Assembly: GCA_030272835.1 (NCBI GenBank)
Contig: SZOQ01000007.1
Coordinates: forward strand, 1-64,000
Origin: 2-12-FULL-60-25 sp003576745
GTDB taxonomy: Bacteria > Patescibacteriota > Patescibacteriia > 2-12-FULL-60-25
DNA length: 64,000 bases
Direction of reading: 5' to 3'
The number at the start of each line of letters is the position of its first letter. Position 1 is the stretch's first letter. The position numbers were made by a program, and so were the translations under genes. Positions 48,888-56,859 of this stretch are shown here, piece after piece. Under the pieces are notes generated by a model that saw only the letters and a list, made by a program, of their open reading frames with translations, did no database searches and was not told the origin of the DNA.

Positions 48888-49973
48888 TCAGAACGAGAAG
48901 CCGTAGTTGCAGCCGCCGTTGCTGCCGACGGAGCCGTTGGACTTCGCGTAGCCGTTCCAGGTGGCGACCACCTGGCCGTTCACCTTGGTGGTGCCCCAAT
49001 CGCGCCAGCACTGCGACGGCTGAATGCAGCGCTGGGAAACAGGGTCGTAGCCGGACTGCCCGACGGCCTTCAGGGCGTCTTCGCCCTTGAGCTCGTAGCA
49101 GGCCCACTGGACCTTGGTCTTGGACGGGAGCGACAGCTGAATGTCGCCGTAGTGGGTTTCGACCTGAAGATCGATTGGACCCGGCGGGGGCAGTTTGACG
49201 GTGCACGAGAACGTACGTCCGTCCACGGCGACTTCGTTGTACGCGACATCGCAGAGATGCACGAACTTGTCTGCCGCGTAGTGCGGAACGTAGCCTGCGA
49301 ACAGAACCTTGTTCACGGGAACCGGCGCATCCTGTGGGAGCGTGAACGCAAGATATACGTCCACCATTCCCGTGGAACCTCCGGAGCCGCCCGTGCCGCC
49401 GGAACCGCCACAACCTTCGTCGATCTGCCCGTTGCAGTTGTCGTCCACGCCATTGCAGATTTCCACCTGCCCCGGGTAGATGAACTTGTTCTGGTCATTG
49501 CAGTCTGGACCCCCGACTTGCTGGCCATTGAACCCGTCTCCGTCGCAGTCGGTGCACTGCTGCTGGCAGCCTTCGTCGATCTGCCCGTTGCAGTTGTTGT
49601 CCTTGCCGTCGCAAACCTCGTTCGCACCGGGATGAACCGTGGCGTCCGCGTCATTGCAGTCAGGACCGTTCGCCTGCGGGCCGGCATAGTGATCGCCGTC
49701 GCAGTCGTCCGGATGAATGCAGTCCGCGTTCTTGCAGTCCGGGTCGGCTGCGTCGATTTTGCCGTCGCAGTCGTCGTCCTTGCCGTTGCCGCAGACCTCG
49801 TTCGCGCCGGGGTGAACCAGCGGATCGTTGTCGTCGCAATCGAACGGGGGCACGAACGTGTCACCGTCTTTGTCGTCCTGCGACGGAGTTTCCTTAACCT
49901 GATCGGCCGGACCGAGACAGGCGCTCACCAATGCCGCTCCAGCGAGGAGCAGCGCGAGGGGATACTTTTTCAT
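48888..49973 (-). CDS. Lipoprotein with three MopE-type metal-binding motifs (cassette B)
   Basis: A 361-residue lipoprotein (lipobox LVSAC, Cys19). Residues about 33-190 carry MopE-type motifs (NEVCGNGKDDDCDGKIDA; NEVCDGKDNNCNGQIDEGC; VEICNGVDDNCNGQIDEGC), each preceded by a DCxDxDxxxxPG segment, predicted to bind metal (copper in MopE; calcium is also possible). A GGSGGTGGSGG linker leads to a C-terminal beta domain (SCTVKLPPPG ... THYGDIQLSL ... KVQWACYELKG ... NYGFSF) that matches the end of the 44310 protein in Cys and HY/WAC positions. It is the smaller paralogue. The long hairpin at 50061-50139 lies upstream. Confidence 0.92.
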   Translation of the reverse strand: MKKYPLALLLAGAALVSACLGPADQVKETPSQDDKDGDTFVPPFDCDDNDPLVHPGANEVCGNGKDDDCDGKIDAADPDCKNADCIHPDDCDGDHYAGPQANGPDCNDADATVHPGANEVCDGKDNNCNGQIDEGCQQQCTDCDGDGFNGQQVGGPDCNDQNKFIYPGQVEICNGVDDNCNGQIDEGCGGSGGTGGSGGSTGMVDVYLAFTLPQDAPVPVNKVLFAGYVPHYAADKFVHLCDVAYNEVAVDGRTFSCTVKLPPPGPIDLQVETHYGDIQLSLPSKTKVQWACYELKGEDALKAVGQSGYDPVSQRCIQPSQCWRDWGTTKVNGQVVATWNGYAKSNGSVGSNGGCNYGFSF

Positions 49974-50060
49974 CTTCTTGTCTCCCTGTTGCTTGCCTCA
50001 CCCGCAAAAGCGGTGAGGTTGTTGTGGTTGAAGTGTTTAATTGTCGAAGGGTGGTCAGAT

Positions 50061-50139
50061 GACCTCATGAGACGGCCGATGGTCCTCGCACGCGTATGAT
50101 ATTGAAATGCGTATTTGAGGACGACCGTCTCGTGAGGTC
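50061..50139. promoter_or_regulatory. Long inverted repeat between the two cassette B genes
   Basis: Arms 50061-50075 and 50125-50139 (GACCTCATGAGACGG / CCGTCTCGTGAGGTC, one wobble) with further inner pairing TCCTC/GAGGA. It could fold in the mRNA upstream of the lipoprotein gene. The gap 49974-50275 holds only this and the next hairpin. Confidence 0.6.
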
Positions 50140-50193
50140 AGGCGACGACACATGCCGTCGCCTGAAAAAATCTTGTCTGCAATGTTGGGAGAT

Positions 50194-50229
50194 GCGGCGG
50201 CCGGGAGAATGAACGCTCCCGGCCGCCGC
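50194..50229 (-). terminator. Perfect 14-bp hairpin after the cassette B beta-rich gene
   Basis: GCGGCGGCCGGGAG / CTCCCGGCCGCCGC, loop AATGAACG. Flanks (GAT before, AC after) match the hairpin at 46047-46076. Confidence 0.6.
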
Positions 50230-50275
50230 ACAGATCGGCTTCACGGTGAACGGTATTAGCCGCTCCCCATGAGGT

Positions 50276-51664
50276 TTACCACTCCCCGAACACGCCGAGG
50301 CGCGGTGCGAGGGCAAACCCATCCCCGTGCTGGGAACGACCGTCGATCTCGGCGGAAATAGCCGAATAGCCTCCGCCGAAATAGGCGCCGAATCCTAGAC
50401 CCGCTCCCTTGGGCGCAAACTCGAGGCCGAGCTCGCCCATGGCATTGAATGCCGCGTTGGAGGGGAAGCTTGGTTCGCCTCCCAGCCAGCCGCCGACGAT
50501 GAGACGCGTGGTCTTTTCGTCATTCAACGGTGCCACGTAGCCGAGACCGCCGCCGACCAACAGATGGTCTGCGTTCGGTTCCCAGCCGCGGCCGTATCCG
50601 GCGAATCCACGGACGAGCAGGCCAGCCTTTCGATCCTTCCCCCATCCGATGAATCCAACGTCGATCTGGCCGCCCCACGTATGCCGGCCGCCACTGTCGA
50701 GACGGAGCACGGGAGCAAATGACACGCCGACGCGCGGGGACATGCCTCCGGGAAATACTCCCGCGAGGAAATCCTGACGGGCCTTCTTGCAGGCCTCCGG
50801 AAGGGTCTGACCTTCCTTCGGCTCGCAAAGATTTGCGAGGGCCTCGTCGTGCGTGCCCACCTTTGCCTCGAGGTCATCGAGACGTTTCTCGATAGCCTCG
50901 ATGCGCTGGGTGTTGTCTTCCACCCTGGTGACCATGAGCCACCAGCTCGATGCCGTGAGGGGCGGTTTGCCTTTGGCTTCGAAGGACCGTTTCCATTCGA
51001 GCACCTCGTAGAGATAGCTCTTGGTACGGCCGCACTCGCCCTTCAGGGCGGCGCGTTCCTTCTTGACCGGGGCAGGCGCGTCGAAGTCCGCGTCGAAGTC
51101 CGCCGAATCGCAATGCTCCTTGAGCCTCTTGTCGATCTCGGCGTGCATTTTGAGCACGTCGTCGTACGTGACGGCGCAGAAACCGAGGACGCTGCCGTCC
51201 TTCTTCCGCATTTCCTGCGCGGCTACTGGGCCGTCATATCCCTCGCCGAGCTTCGGCTGAGGGCATTCGCAGACGCCCTTTGCCTGGTTCGGAACGGCAT
51301 CGCCGACGCACTCGACGATGACGATTTTTGGCTTTTTGGGCGTGGGCGGAGCGACAGGCTTCTCACCTGGCGGCTTGGGCTTCTTTTTCAGATCCTCGGG
51401 TTTCGAGGATGCCACGCCGCATTGCGACGCAAGCGCGGCGTAGGCCTCGCGTGCGATGGTGTTAAGCTCTTTGAACTTCTCGAGCTCTGCGGGGCAATCC
51501 TTTCCGTCGAGCGCAGCGCGCAGCCGTTTGGCATCCGCCGCGTCTACCGTGATTCGCATCTCGCCGCCGTTCTTCGCCAACGCCATCGGAACGCCGCCGA
51601 ACCACGACGGAATTCCGACGGAGAACATGGCCGCGAGGGCCACGAGTCGGATGAAATTCCTCAT
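50276..51664 (-). CDS. Secreted protein with coiled coil and beta-barrel-like C-terminus (cassette B)
   Basis: A 462-residue protein. The start at 51664 gives a signal peptide (MRNFIRLVALAAMFSVGIPS) and has GGAGG four bases upstream; 13 extra upstream codons are unlikely. The layout parallels the 46142 protein: helical N-part, Pro/Lys linker (KPKPPGEKPVAPPTPKKP), a Cys-bearing segment, a coiled coil (VEDNTQRIEAIEKRLDDLEA) and about 170 C-terminal residues of alternating Gly/aromatic strands (GGQIDVGFIGWGKDRKAGLL; LGFGAYFGGGYSAIS) that end in GVFGEW. A terminal aromatic residue is typical of outer-membrane barrels. If the cell is monoderm, the fold must have another role. Confidence 0.8.
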   Translation of the reverse strand: MRNFIRLVALAAMFSVGIPSWFGGVPMALAKNGGEMRITVDAADAKRLRAALDGKDCPAELEKFKELNTIAREAYAALASQCGVASSKPEDLKKKPKPPGEKPVAPPTPKKPKIVIVECVGDAVPNQAKGVCECPQPKLGEGYDGPVAAQEMRKKDGSVLGFCAVTYDDVLKMHAEIDKRLKEHCDSADFDADFDAPAPVKKERAALKGECGRTKSYLYEVLEWKRSFEAKGKPPLTASSWWLMVTRVEDNTQRIEAIEKRLDDLEAKVGTHDEALANLCEPKEGQTLPEACKKARQDFLAGVFPGGMSPRVGVSFAPVLRLDSGGRHTWGGQIDVGFIGWGKDRKAGLLVRGFAGYGRGWEPNADHLLVGGGLGYVAPLNDEKTTRLIVGGWLGGEPSFPSNAAFNAMGELGLEFAPKGAGLGFGAYFGGGYSAISAEIDGRSQHGDGFALAPRLGVFGEW

Positions 51665-51947
51665 CTTTCCTCCGTTGCCCCAAAGGGGCGTCTCTAGACA
51701 CACCCTGTGGGTTGTCGGGTTATCGACGTTCCTCTGCGCGAGCGTATTCCCGCGTTGCAGACAAGTTGTCGAATGTTCGGTACCTGCATCCCTCTCCGGA
51801 AAATTCCGGATATGAATTCAGGCACTTGAGCCGTCCCGCACATGAGCAGAAGGAGGAAAATCTGCTCAAGAACGGGCCGGCTGAAGCGCCCGATACTCCT
51901 CCGTATCTGTCCTCCTTGTCCCTTCTTTGTCCCAGAATGAACCGAGG

Positions 51948-51976
51948 ACTATATCAAAAACCCCCTATTTTGTCAA
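51948..51976 (-). promoter_or_regulatory. Promoter of cassette B
   Basis: Minus strand TTGACA, 17-base spacer, TATAGT; close to the consensus. It gives a leader of about 275 bases before ATG 51664. The stretch 51665-51947 has no gene; it holds GAGCAG/CTGCTC (about 51845-51870) and other short hairpins. Confidence 0.85.
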
Positions 51977-52077
51977 GGGGGCTATACAATCAAAAAAGCT
52001 TTAAAAAAAGGGGGTAAAAATTAATGAAAACGACGATTCCTGACCTATTGTCTATCAAAAAAATGACAAACCCGCGA

Positions 52078-52157
52078 CCATAAAACCTACGGACCTACGA
52101 ACATATTCCGCGCCCTACGCACCACGAGGGCGCGACATGCCGCACCCCTCGCCCCCT
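52078..52157 (+). repeat. Intergenic repeat family, copy 14 (short, forward)
   Basis: Degenerate short copy: AAACCTACGGACCTACGAAC followed by CGCCCTACGCACC. It precedes the stop of the Wzz-like gene. Confidence 0.6.
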
Positions 52158-52760
52158 TTATTCCCTCACCCTCCAAAGTACCCACGACAAACCAAGGAGA
52201 ATTCCTACGATAGCGCCGAAAGCCGCATTCACGAGAAAATTAGGTTTTGCAAAAAATCTCGATGGAAGCGGCGCATCAATAACCTGAACGCGCACGGAAA
52301 ACCCGAAAAAGTTCGGAGCTTGAATGGCGAGCTCTTTTGCAGTTCGCACTGCCAAGGTTGTCGCCTGATTCCGATTCGGATGATAAGCCGTAATCGTCAT
52401 GATCCCCGTTCCAGGCACAACGCTGGATTCTACGGTATTCTGCCATGTTTTTCGGCGATCGATGTCGTCTTCCGGAAAATATCCGGCGTCCACAGATTCA
52501 TCATTCACGACCGTGTCAAAAAATGCGGTCGTATAAACAATCTCGGAAAGATTCTGCGCAATACGTTCCGTGGACTTGATTGCGGTATACGGATCCAACC
52601 CCGTGGGATTGGTTTGCGTAATAAGCAATTTCACGGAGCTGGAATATTTCAGGGGCTGAACCAAAGAAATAGCGAGCGTAAGCACCACCCCCATAAGCGT
52701 GGTAAGAACGAGCTGCCGCCAGGACCGGACGATTAGGCGGATGTAATTCGGCGCGGACAT
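52158..52760 (-). CDS. Wzz/YveK-like chain-length determinant protein
   Basis: A 200-residue protein with helices at both ends (about 18-36, VLTTLMGVVLTLAISLVQP; about 176-195, AAFGAIVGILLGLSWVLW) and an extracytoplasmic middle part. The Pro-rich motif before the second helix (DAPLPSRFFAKPNFLVN) and the N-terminal YKSSVKLLI-like strand (YSSSVKLLITQTN) are typical of Wzz/YveK co-polymerases that set glycan chain length or partner a tyrosine kinase. No kinase or glycan genes are in view. It is the only recognisable surface-polysaccharide gene in the window. Confidence 0.85.
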   Translation of the reverse strand: MSAPNYIRLIVRSWRQLVLTTLMGVVLTLAISLVQPLKYSSSVKLLITQTNPTGLDPYTAIKSTERIAQNLSEIVYTTAFFDTVVNDESVDAGYFPEDDIDRRKTWQNTVESSVVPGTGIMTITAYHPNRNQATTLAVRTAKELAIQAPNFFGFSVRVQVIDAPLPSRFFAKPNFLVNAAFGAIVGILLGLSWVLWRVRE

Positions 52761-52799
52761 GCGAGATAAATTTCTTTATGCGGAACGTCGGACGGGGAA

Positions 52800-52922
52800 C
52801 GGGTCTCGAAGCTGGGGTGAACGGCACATGACCTGCGGACCTACGAACTTATAGACACAAGCGCTAAGAGCAAAGGGGAAACGGGTTTCGGGGCGCATGG
52901 CTTATACCTCACGGCCCGCTTT
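52800..52922 (+). repeat. Intergenic repeat family, copy 15 (forward)
   Basis: GGACCTACGAACTTATAGAC, ACAAGCGCTAAGAGCAAAGG and GGGTTTCGGGGCGCATGGCT, ending in CCTCACGGCCCGC. Confidence 0.75.
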
Positions 52923-52942
52923 CTGATTTCCTGCCATCACCG

Positions 52943-54106
52943 TCATTTAAGCTCTCTGCTCACCACGACGCTTCCCAGCGTTACCGGAATGTCGATGACT
53001 TCGCCGTTTCGGATAACCGCAAGGGTGACATCCGAACCCGGCTTGTACTGCGCAAGGATCTCGGCAAGATCGGCCGTCCCATCAAGAATATCACGATCGA
53101 TGCGTTGAATCACGTCGTACTCTTTTAATCCCGCGACGGCTGCGGCCGATCCCCGGTCGATGGCTGGAAGGGAAGCCGCTTTGTCCCGCAGCAGCCACGC
53201 GCCACGTTTCGGCATATGTTCCTCCGGACGGAGAAGCCGGAGATACACCAGATCGGCCGCACGTACGCCGAGATCGGCGTGCATCACCTTCTCTCCAAGA
53301 AGGACATACGAGAGCGACGGTGACCATGCGGAGGCGGGCAAAACACGAAGCGGCTCATCAGGCCCTGAATCCACAATGCCAAGAAGAGTGCCATTCATTC
53401 CCCATACCGGCGCTCCCGTATCTCTATCTCGGCTTAGGCCGGTTAACAGGAGGCGACGGAAGACTCGACGACTCGTTCGTCCCTGGAGATTGTCCGCGTC
53501 GTCATTTAGCGCGGTGACGGATACGGCCTCAAAACTTCCGCTCCGGCGCTCGAGCCAGGCGGCCAGACCGCGAGAGACGTCCTGATATCTTGCGAATGCT
53601 GGAGATGTGAGACTGTCCAGATCCGTTTTGAAAAAGATTACGCCACCGCGGTCGTCGGCGACGGCCTTCGTGGCCGTCGCCACCCTGCCGTCATGCCAAA
53701 ACAGGAGGTCTTCAATTCGCCGATCCTCAATAGCGTCCTGCGGAGCAACAAACCATCCGTCCGATGTGATGGCGACTGCCAATGTAAGCACATCTTCACG
53801 CAGCAGCAGGTCAGATGCATTTTTCGAAGGATGCACCGCATAGACCGTAGCGATAGACGATGTCCTCCGCTCTGCGAAGGCCGGAGGAACGATCGGTTCC
53901 AAGGGCGTACGGTCTACCGGAATAACCTTGATATCCGGCATCGGCGCCGTCCCCGTTGTCTGACTCGGTACGGCAATCAAAATTTCATTTGGAAGAACCG
54001 GGGCTTGCACGAACATCCACCCGGCAATGGAACCCGCAAGGGCTCCCGCGATGATCGATGCGACGAGGGTAAAAAGCGCCTGCCGAAATTCTCCCGAGAT
54101 GGTCAT
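52943..54106 (-). CDS. HtrA-like pseudoprotease with PDZ domain, membrane anchored
   Basis: A 387-residue protein with an N-terminal anchor (about 10-33), a trypsin-like beta-barrel domain and a C-terminal PDZ domain (about 300-385; IDRGSAAAVAGLKEYDVIQR, IDRDILDGTADLAEILAQYKPG). The layout is that of HtrA/DegP, but the active site is degraded: where HtrA has GNSGGP, this protein has RDTGAPVWG (Ser to Thr, Gly to Ala), and the His segment (SDGWFVAPQDAI) lacks the catalytic His. It is probably a binding or scaffold protein, not an enzyme. It heads no clear operon; the next gene lies 71 bases upstream on the same strand. Confidence 0.8.
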   Translation of the reverse strand: MTISGEFRQALFTLVASIIAGALAGSIAGWMFVQAPVLPNEILIAVPSQTTGTAPMPDIKVIPVDRTPLEPIVPPAFAERRTSSIATVYAVHPSKNASDLLLREDVLTLAVAITSDGWFVAPQDAIEDRRIEDLLFWHDGRVATATKAVADDRGGVIFFKTDLDSLTSPAFARYQDVSRGLAAWLERRSGSFEAVSVTALNDDADNLQGRTSRRVFRRLLLTGLSRDRDTGAPVWGMNGTLLGIVDSGPDEPLRVLPASAWSPSLSYVLLGEKVMHADLGVRAADLVYLRLLRPEEHMPKRGAWLLRDKAASLPAIDRGSAAAVAGLKEYDVIQRIDRDILDGTADLAEILAQYKPGSDVTLAVIRNGEVIDIPVTLGSVVVSRELK

Positions 54107-54177
54107 AAGAATATCCTCCGCAGTATACGAACATTAGCGGCTTCCGTCGAGAAACCTCCGTCAAAAGCGTCTTTTTC

Positions 54178-54939
54178 TTATACCCAGGCGGCCGTAGAAA
54201 GAATCAGGACCAAAAACAGCGCGACGCTCGCGCCTTCGAGAATGATGATTTTCTTCGGGATAACGGGGGCGATGAGGTATCGCCGCGAACGCAGGGCGAG
54301 CGATACGGTGACGGCGGCAACCGTTCCATGCAGCATCAAATTGAACGGCAAGACGGCGCACAGGATGCCTACCTGAAACCCCATCCAAGCGCCGAGCATC
54401 ATCCATCGCCGCTGTTCGGCGGGCGCAGATTCAACATGGGACGTGGACCAGAACAGCACGGAAACCGCAGCCGTCATGACCGCGACCGGCAGAACGCGCG
54501 TCATGTTCAAAAATACCGTGAGCCCCACGGATGTAAACGCAAGGAACCACAGCGTTATGGGAACGAGCGAAAGATTTAGATGAGACAGGCCGTTCACGGG
54601 ATACCGTGATGGCAGGTACACGGACAAAAACATGAGCTCCAAGCAGAGAAAACTCGCGAGACCGACAAACACGGGTAGGACGACCTGCGCAAAGACACCT
54701 TCCGCAAGAAGCATGGTGTATGCCGCGGCCGAAACGGCGAGGAGGCTCGGAATGCTCCGTTGAAAGAGCGCTGCGCCCTGATGCCTTTTCCACCCTATCA
54801 AAAGGACGCTCGCCACGAGAAGTACCGGGGAGATAGCGACAATCCACGGATAGCTTGCCGGATAACGGGATTGGGCGACAAACAGCGCGGCGTTCAAGAT
54901 GCCGAGAAGAAAAGGAAGGAAGCGTAAAAAAAGCAACAT
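54178..54939 (-). CDS. Hypothetical seven-helix membrane protein
   Basis: A 253-residue integral membrane protein with about eight hydrophobic segments (for example FLRFLPFLLGILNAALFVA; IVAISPVLLVASVLLIGW; VVLPVFVGLASFLCLELMFL; ITLWFLAFTSVGLTVFLNM). Loops are short and few charges are present. No transporter signature is visible. It sits in a run of minus-strand envelope genes (57 to 52 kb). No function can be assigned. Confidence 0.65.
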   Translation of the reverse strand: MLLFLRFLPFLLGILNAALFVAQSRYPASYPWIVAISPVLLVASVLLIGWKRHQGAALFQRSIPSLLAVSAAAYTMLLAEGVFAQVVLPVFVGLASFLCLELMFLSVYLPSRYPVNGLSHLNLSLVPITLWFLAFTSVGLTVFLNMTRVLPVAVMTAAVSVLFWSTSHVESAPAEQRRWMMLGAWMGFQVGILCAVLPFNLMLHGTVAAVTVSLALRSRRYLIAPVIPKKIIILEGASVALFLVLILSTAAWV

Positions 54940-55012
54940 GAAAATTCTCTCCCCTGCTTACCATCCTCTCCGCGTATTTTGAATAGCGTATACATTTCCT
55001 TCCTGTGGATGG

Positions 55013-55738
55013 TCACGGGGACGGCGACAAACCGATGGTGAGCATACCGTCCTGAAGCTCTATGGATGCGGGCCGGAACTCGCCGAATGACAAATCCCAG
55101 GCCAATACATCTCGTTTCAGCACGGCTCCTGCGGCAGACAAGGCGAGCTCCGACGGAATAGGGATCGCACCGAGCCTGGTCTGAACCGGCTCAAAGCGGA
55201 TACGTCCGTTTTCTACGCGAACAGCGACGCGCATAAGGATGTCATACGTCAAAGCGCCGCGGATATACCTTCCCGACACCTCAAGGCTGTCGGGCAAAAT
55301 GACGATCTGGGGCTGTTCCGCAATAATCTTCGTGGCTTGCGCATGTTCGACGAGCACGCCTTTCCACGCCGCGGTCAGGTCTTGCTCCGTGAGAATGACG
55401 CGATAGGGCGGACGAGACCCTGACCGAAGGCTCTTGCCCACATCATTGCTGACGCGCTCGAGAATGCCGTCGCGGGAAAGCGTGCCTGCCGCAATAACGC
55501 GCGTGGGAGACGGACGCCGATACAGCGCAGAAAAGACGGGAATATGCACGAGTCCGCTTTCGGCAACGGCAAGCATTACGAGCGCCAATACCAAGAATAT
55601 GCTTCCGGCAATAGCTGCCAAACATGAACAGCTCCGCCATCCGTATGTTCTTTTCACACGCGGTGGCGTTCCCGAATTCCCCCACGTCGCTGAATGATTA
55701 GGCGCGGCCGGCGGCGTATGCAACGGGGAAACGGACAT
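55013..55738 (-). CDS. Hypothetical anchored protein with extracytoplasmic beta domain
   Basis: A 241-residue protein: a Pro/Ser-rich cytoplasmic N-terminus of about 38 residues, one helix (about 40-62, AAIAGSIFLVLALVMLAVAE), then an outer domain of about 175 residues. That domain (YRVILTEQDLTAAWKGVL; LEVSGRYIRGALTYDILMRV; GRIRFEPVQTRLGAIPIPSE) resembles the lipid-binding-like DUF2140/YpmS or LptC-style folds in pattern, with repeated long strands and the typical LGxIPIP segment. It ends 16 bases from the PerM-like gene region and may be co-transcribed with it. Confidence 0.65.
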   Translation of the reverse strand: MSVSPLHTPPAAPNHSATWGNSGTPPRVKRTYGWRSCSCLAAIAGSIFLVLALVMLAVAESGLVHIPVFSALYRRPSPTRVIAAGTLSRDGILERVSNDVGKSLRSGSRPPYRVILTEQDLTAAWKGVLVEHAQATKIIAEQPQIVILPDSLEVSGRYIRGALTYDILMRVAVRVENGRIRFEPVQTRLGAIPIPSELALSAAGAVLKRDVLAWDLSFGEFRPASIELQDGMLTIGLSPSP

Positions 55739-55753
55739 TGAAAGACTGCATGC

Positions 55754-56797
55754 TTAGGTGCCTTTCCGCTGAAAACGGTAAAATTCCATCACCGCAACGG
55801 ACAGGGCGGTTGCAACGGGAATGGACAAGATGGCACCGACGATGCCGAAGAGTTTTGCCCCCACGAGCAGGGCGACAATAGAAATAACGGGATTCAGGCC
55901 AACGGCCTTCTGCATGATTTTGGGCACGAGCACGTGATTCTCGAGCTGCTGGACAACAACGAACAGCACGATCACGAGAAGGGCGACGGCCGGCGACTGG
56001 GAAAGCGCGACCACGAACGCAAATGCGCCGCTTAAAATCGGTCCGAGATACGGAATGATCTCCGCAAAACCCCCGAAAACCGCAATGACGAGCGCGCCTT
56101 CCACCCCGAGCAAACGAAGGCCGATATAATACAGGGTGCCGACGATGATGCTTAACAACAGCTGACCCGCGAACCACCGTCCGAATTTTTCCTGCACGCG
56201 CGTCAGCATGCCTGCGGTAAATGCCTGGTACTCCTCTGGAATGATGTTCTTAAACCACTGGGCGGCCTCCTGCTCTTCCACCACCATATAATAGGCAATC
56301 ACGAGGACGAGGACGAAGGTTGCGAATCCCCCGAGAATTCCCGTGACGGTCGTAAAGAGACCCGATGCAACGGATCCGAAATAGTCCTGCAACGCCGTGA
56401 TACCAGCTTCAAGATTGCTCGTAAGTCCGTACTGGGCGCTCAAATCTCGAATAACCACCACGCCGCCCGAGACCGCCTTCCACGATTTGGTAATAACGAC
56501 GCCGAGTCTTGCTCCCTGTTCGATGAGTTGAGGCAGCATAAGAGCGAACGCCAGAATGAATCCGCCGATAAATACGATATAGAACAACAGGACGGAAAGG
56601 CTCGGAGGGATTTTGAATTTCCTCGCCCATGTGGAAAACGGCGTCATGAGCGCGGCCAGAATGAGCGCGGTAAACACAATGGCCAAAACATCGCGAACGG
56701 CCCAGAGAAAACCAAGAATGATCACAACCGCGATGACTTTGAAAATCGCGGCCGTGGATATGGAGACAACTCGTTCATTATTCGCCATACTCGACAT
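55754..56797 (-). CDS. AI-2E (PerM) family permease
   Basis: A 347-residue membrane protein of the AI-2E/PerM/YtvI family, with eight helices. Family marks are the long central region (ALMLPQLIEQGARLG ... WFKNIIPEEY), GRWFAGQLLLSIIVGTLYYIGLRLLGV, GGFAEIIPYLGPILSGAFAFVVAL, and VQQLENHVLVPKIMQKAVGLNPVISIVALLVGAKLFGIVGAILSIPVA (given here as marks, not in full). Members export small molecules or ions. The start at 56797 is chosen; Met three codons later is also possible. A TGCTATCCT box lies 13 bases upstream, and smpB is divergent. Confidence 0.92.
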   Translation of the reverse strand: MSSMANNERVVSISTAAIFKVIAVVIILGFLWAVRDVLAIVFTALILAALMTPFSTWARKFKIPPSLSVLLFYIVFIGGFILAFALMLPQLIEQGARLGVVITKSWKAVSGGVVVIRDLSAQYGLTSNLEAGITALQDYFGSVASGLFTTVTGILGGFATFVLVLVIAYYMVVEEQEAAQWFKNIIPEEYQAFTAGMLTRVQEKFGRWFAGQLLLSIIVGTLYYIGLRLLGVEGALVIAVFGGFAEIIPYLGPILSGAFAFVVALSQSPAVALLVIVLFVVVQQLENHVLVPKIMQKAVGLNPVISIVALLVGAKLFGIVGAILSIPVATALSVAVMEFYRFQRKGT

Positions 56798-56859
56798 GAC
56801 GGTTGTTCTAAGGATAGCATGGCTCGCAGACTCCGGGAATGCGCCGGTTCTGCACGCAC

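Noticed and set aside
48840..50099. 419-codon plus-strand frame
   Set aside because: Antisense to the MopE lipoprotein gene 48888-49973; Val/Ala repeats are the mirror of the Asp/Asn/Cys codons.
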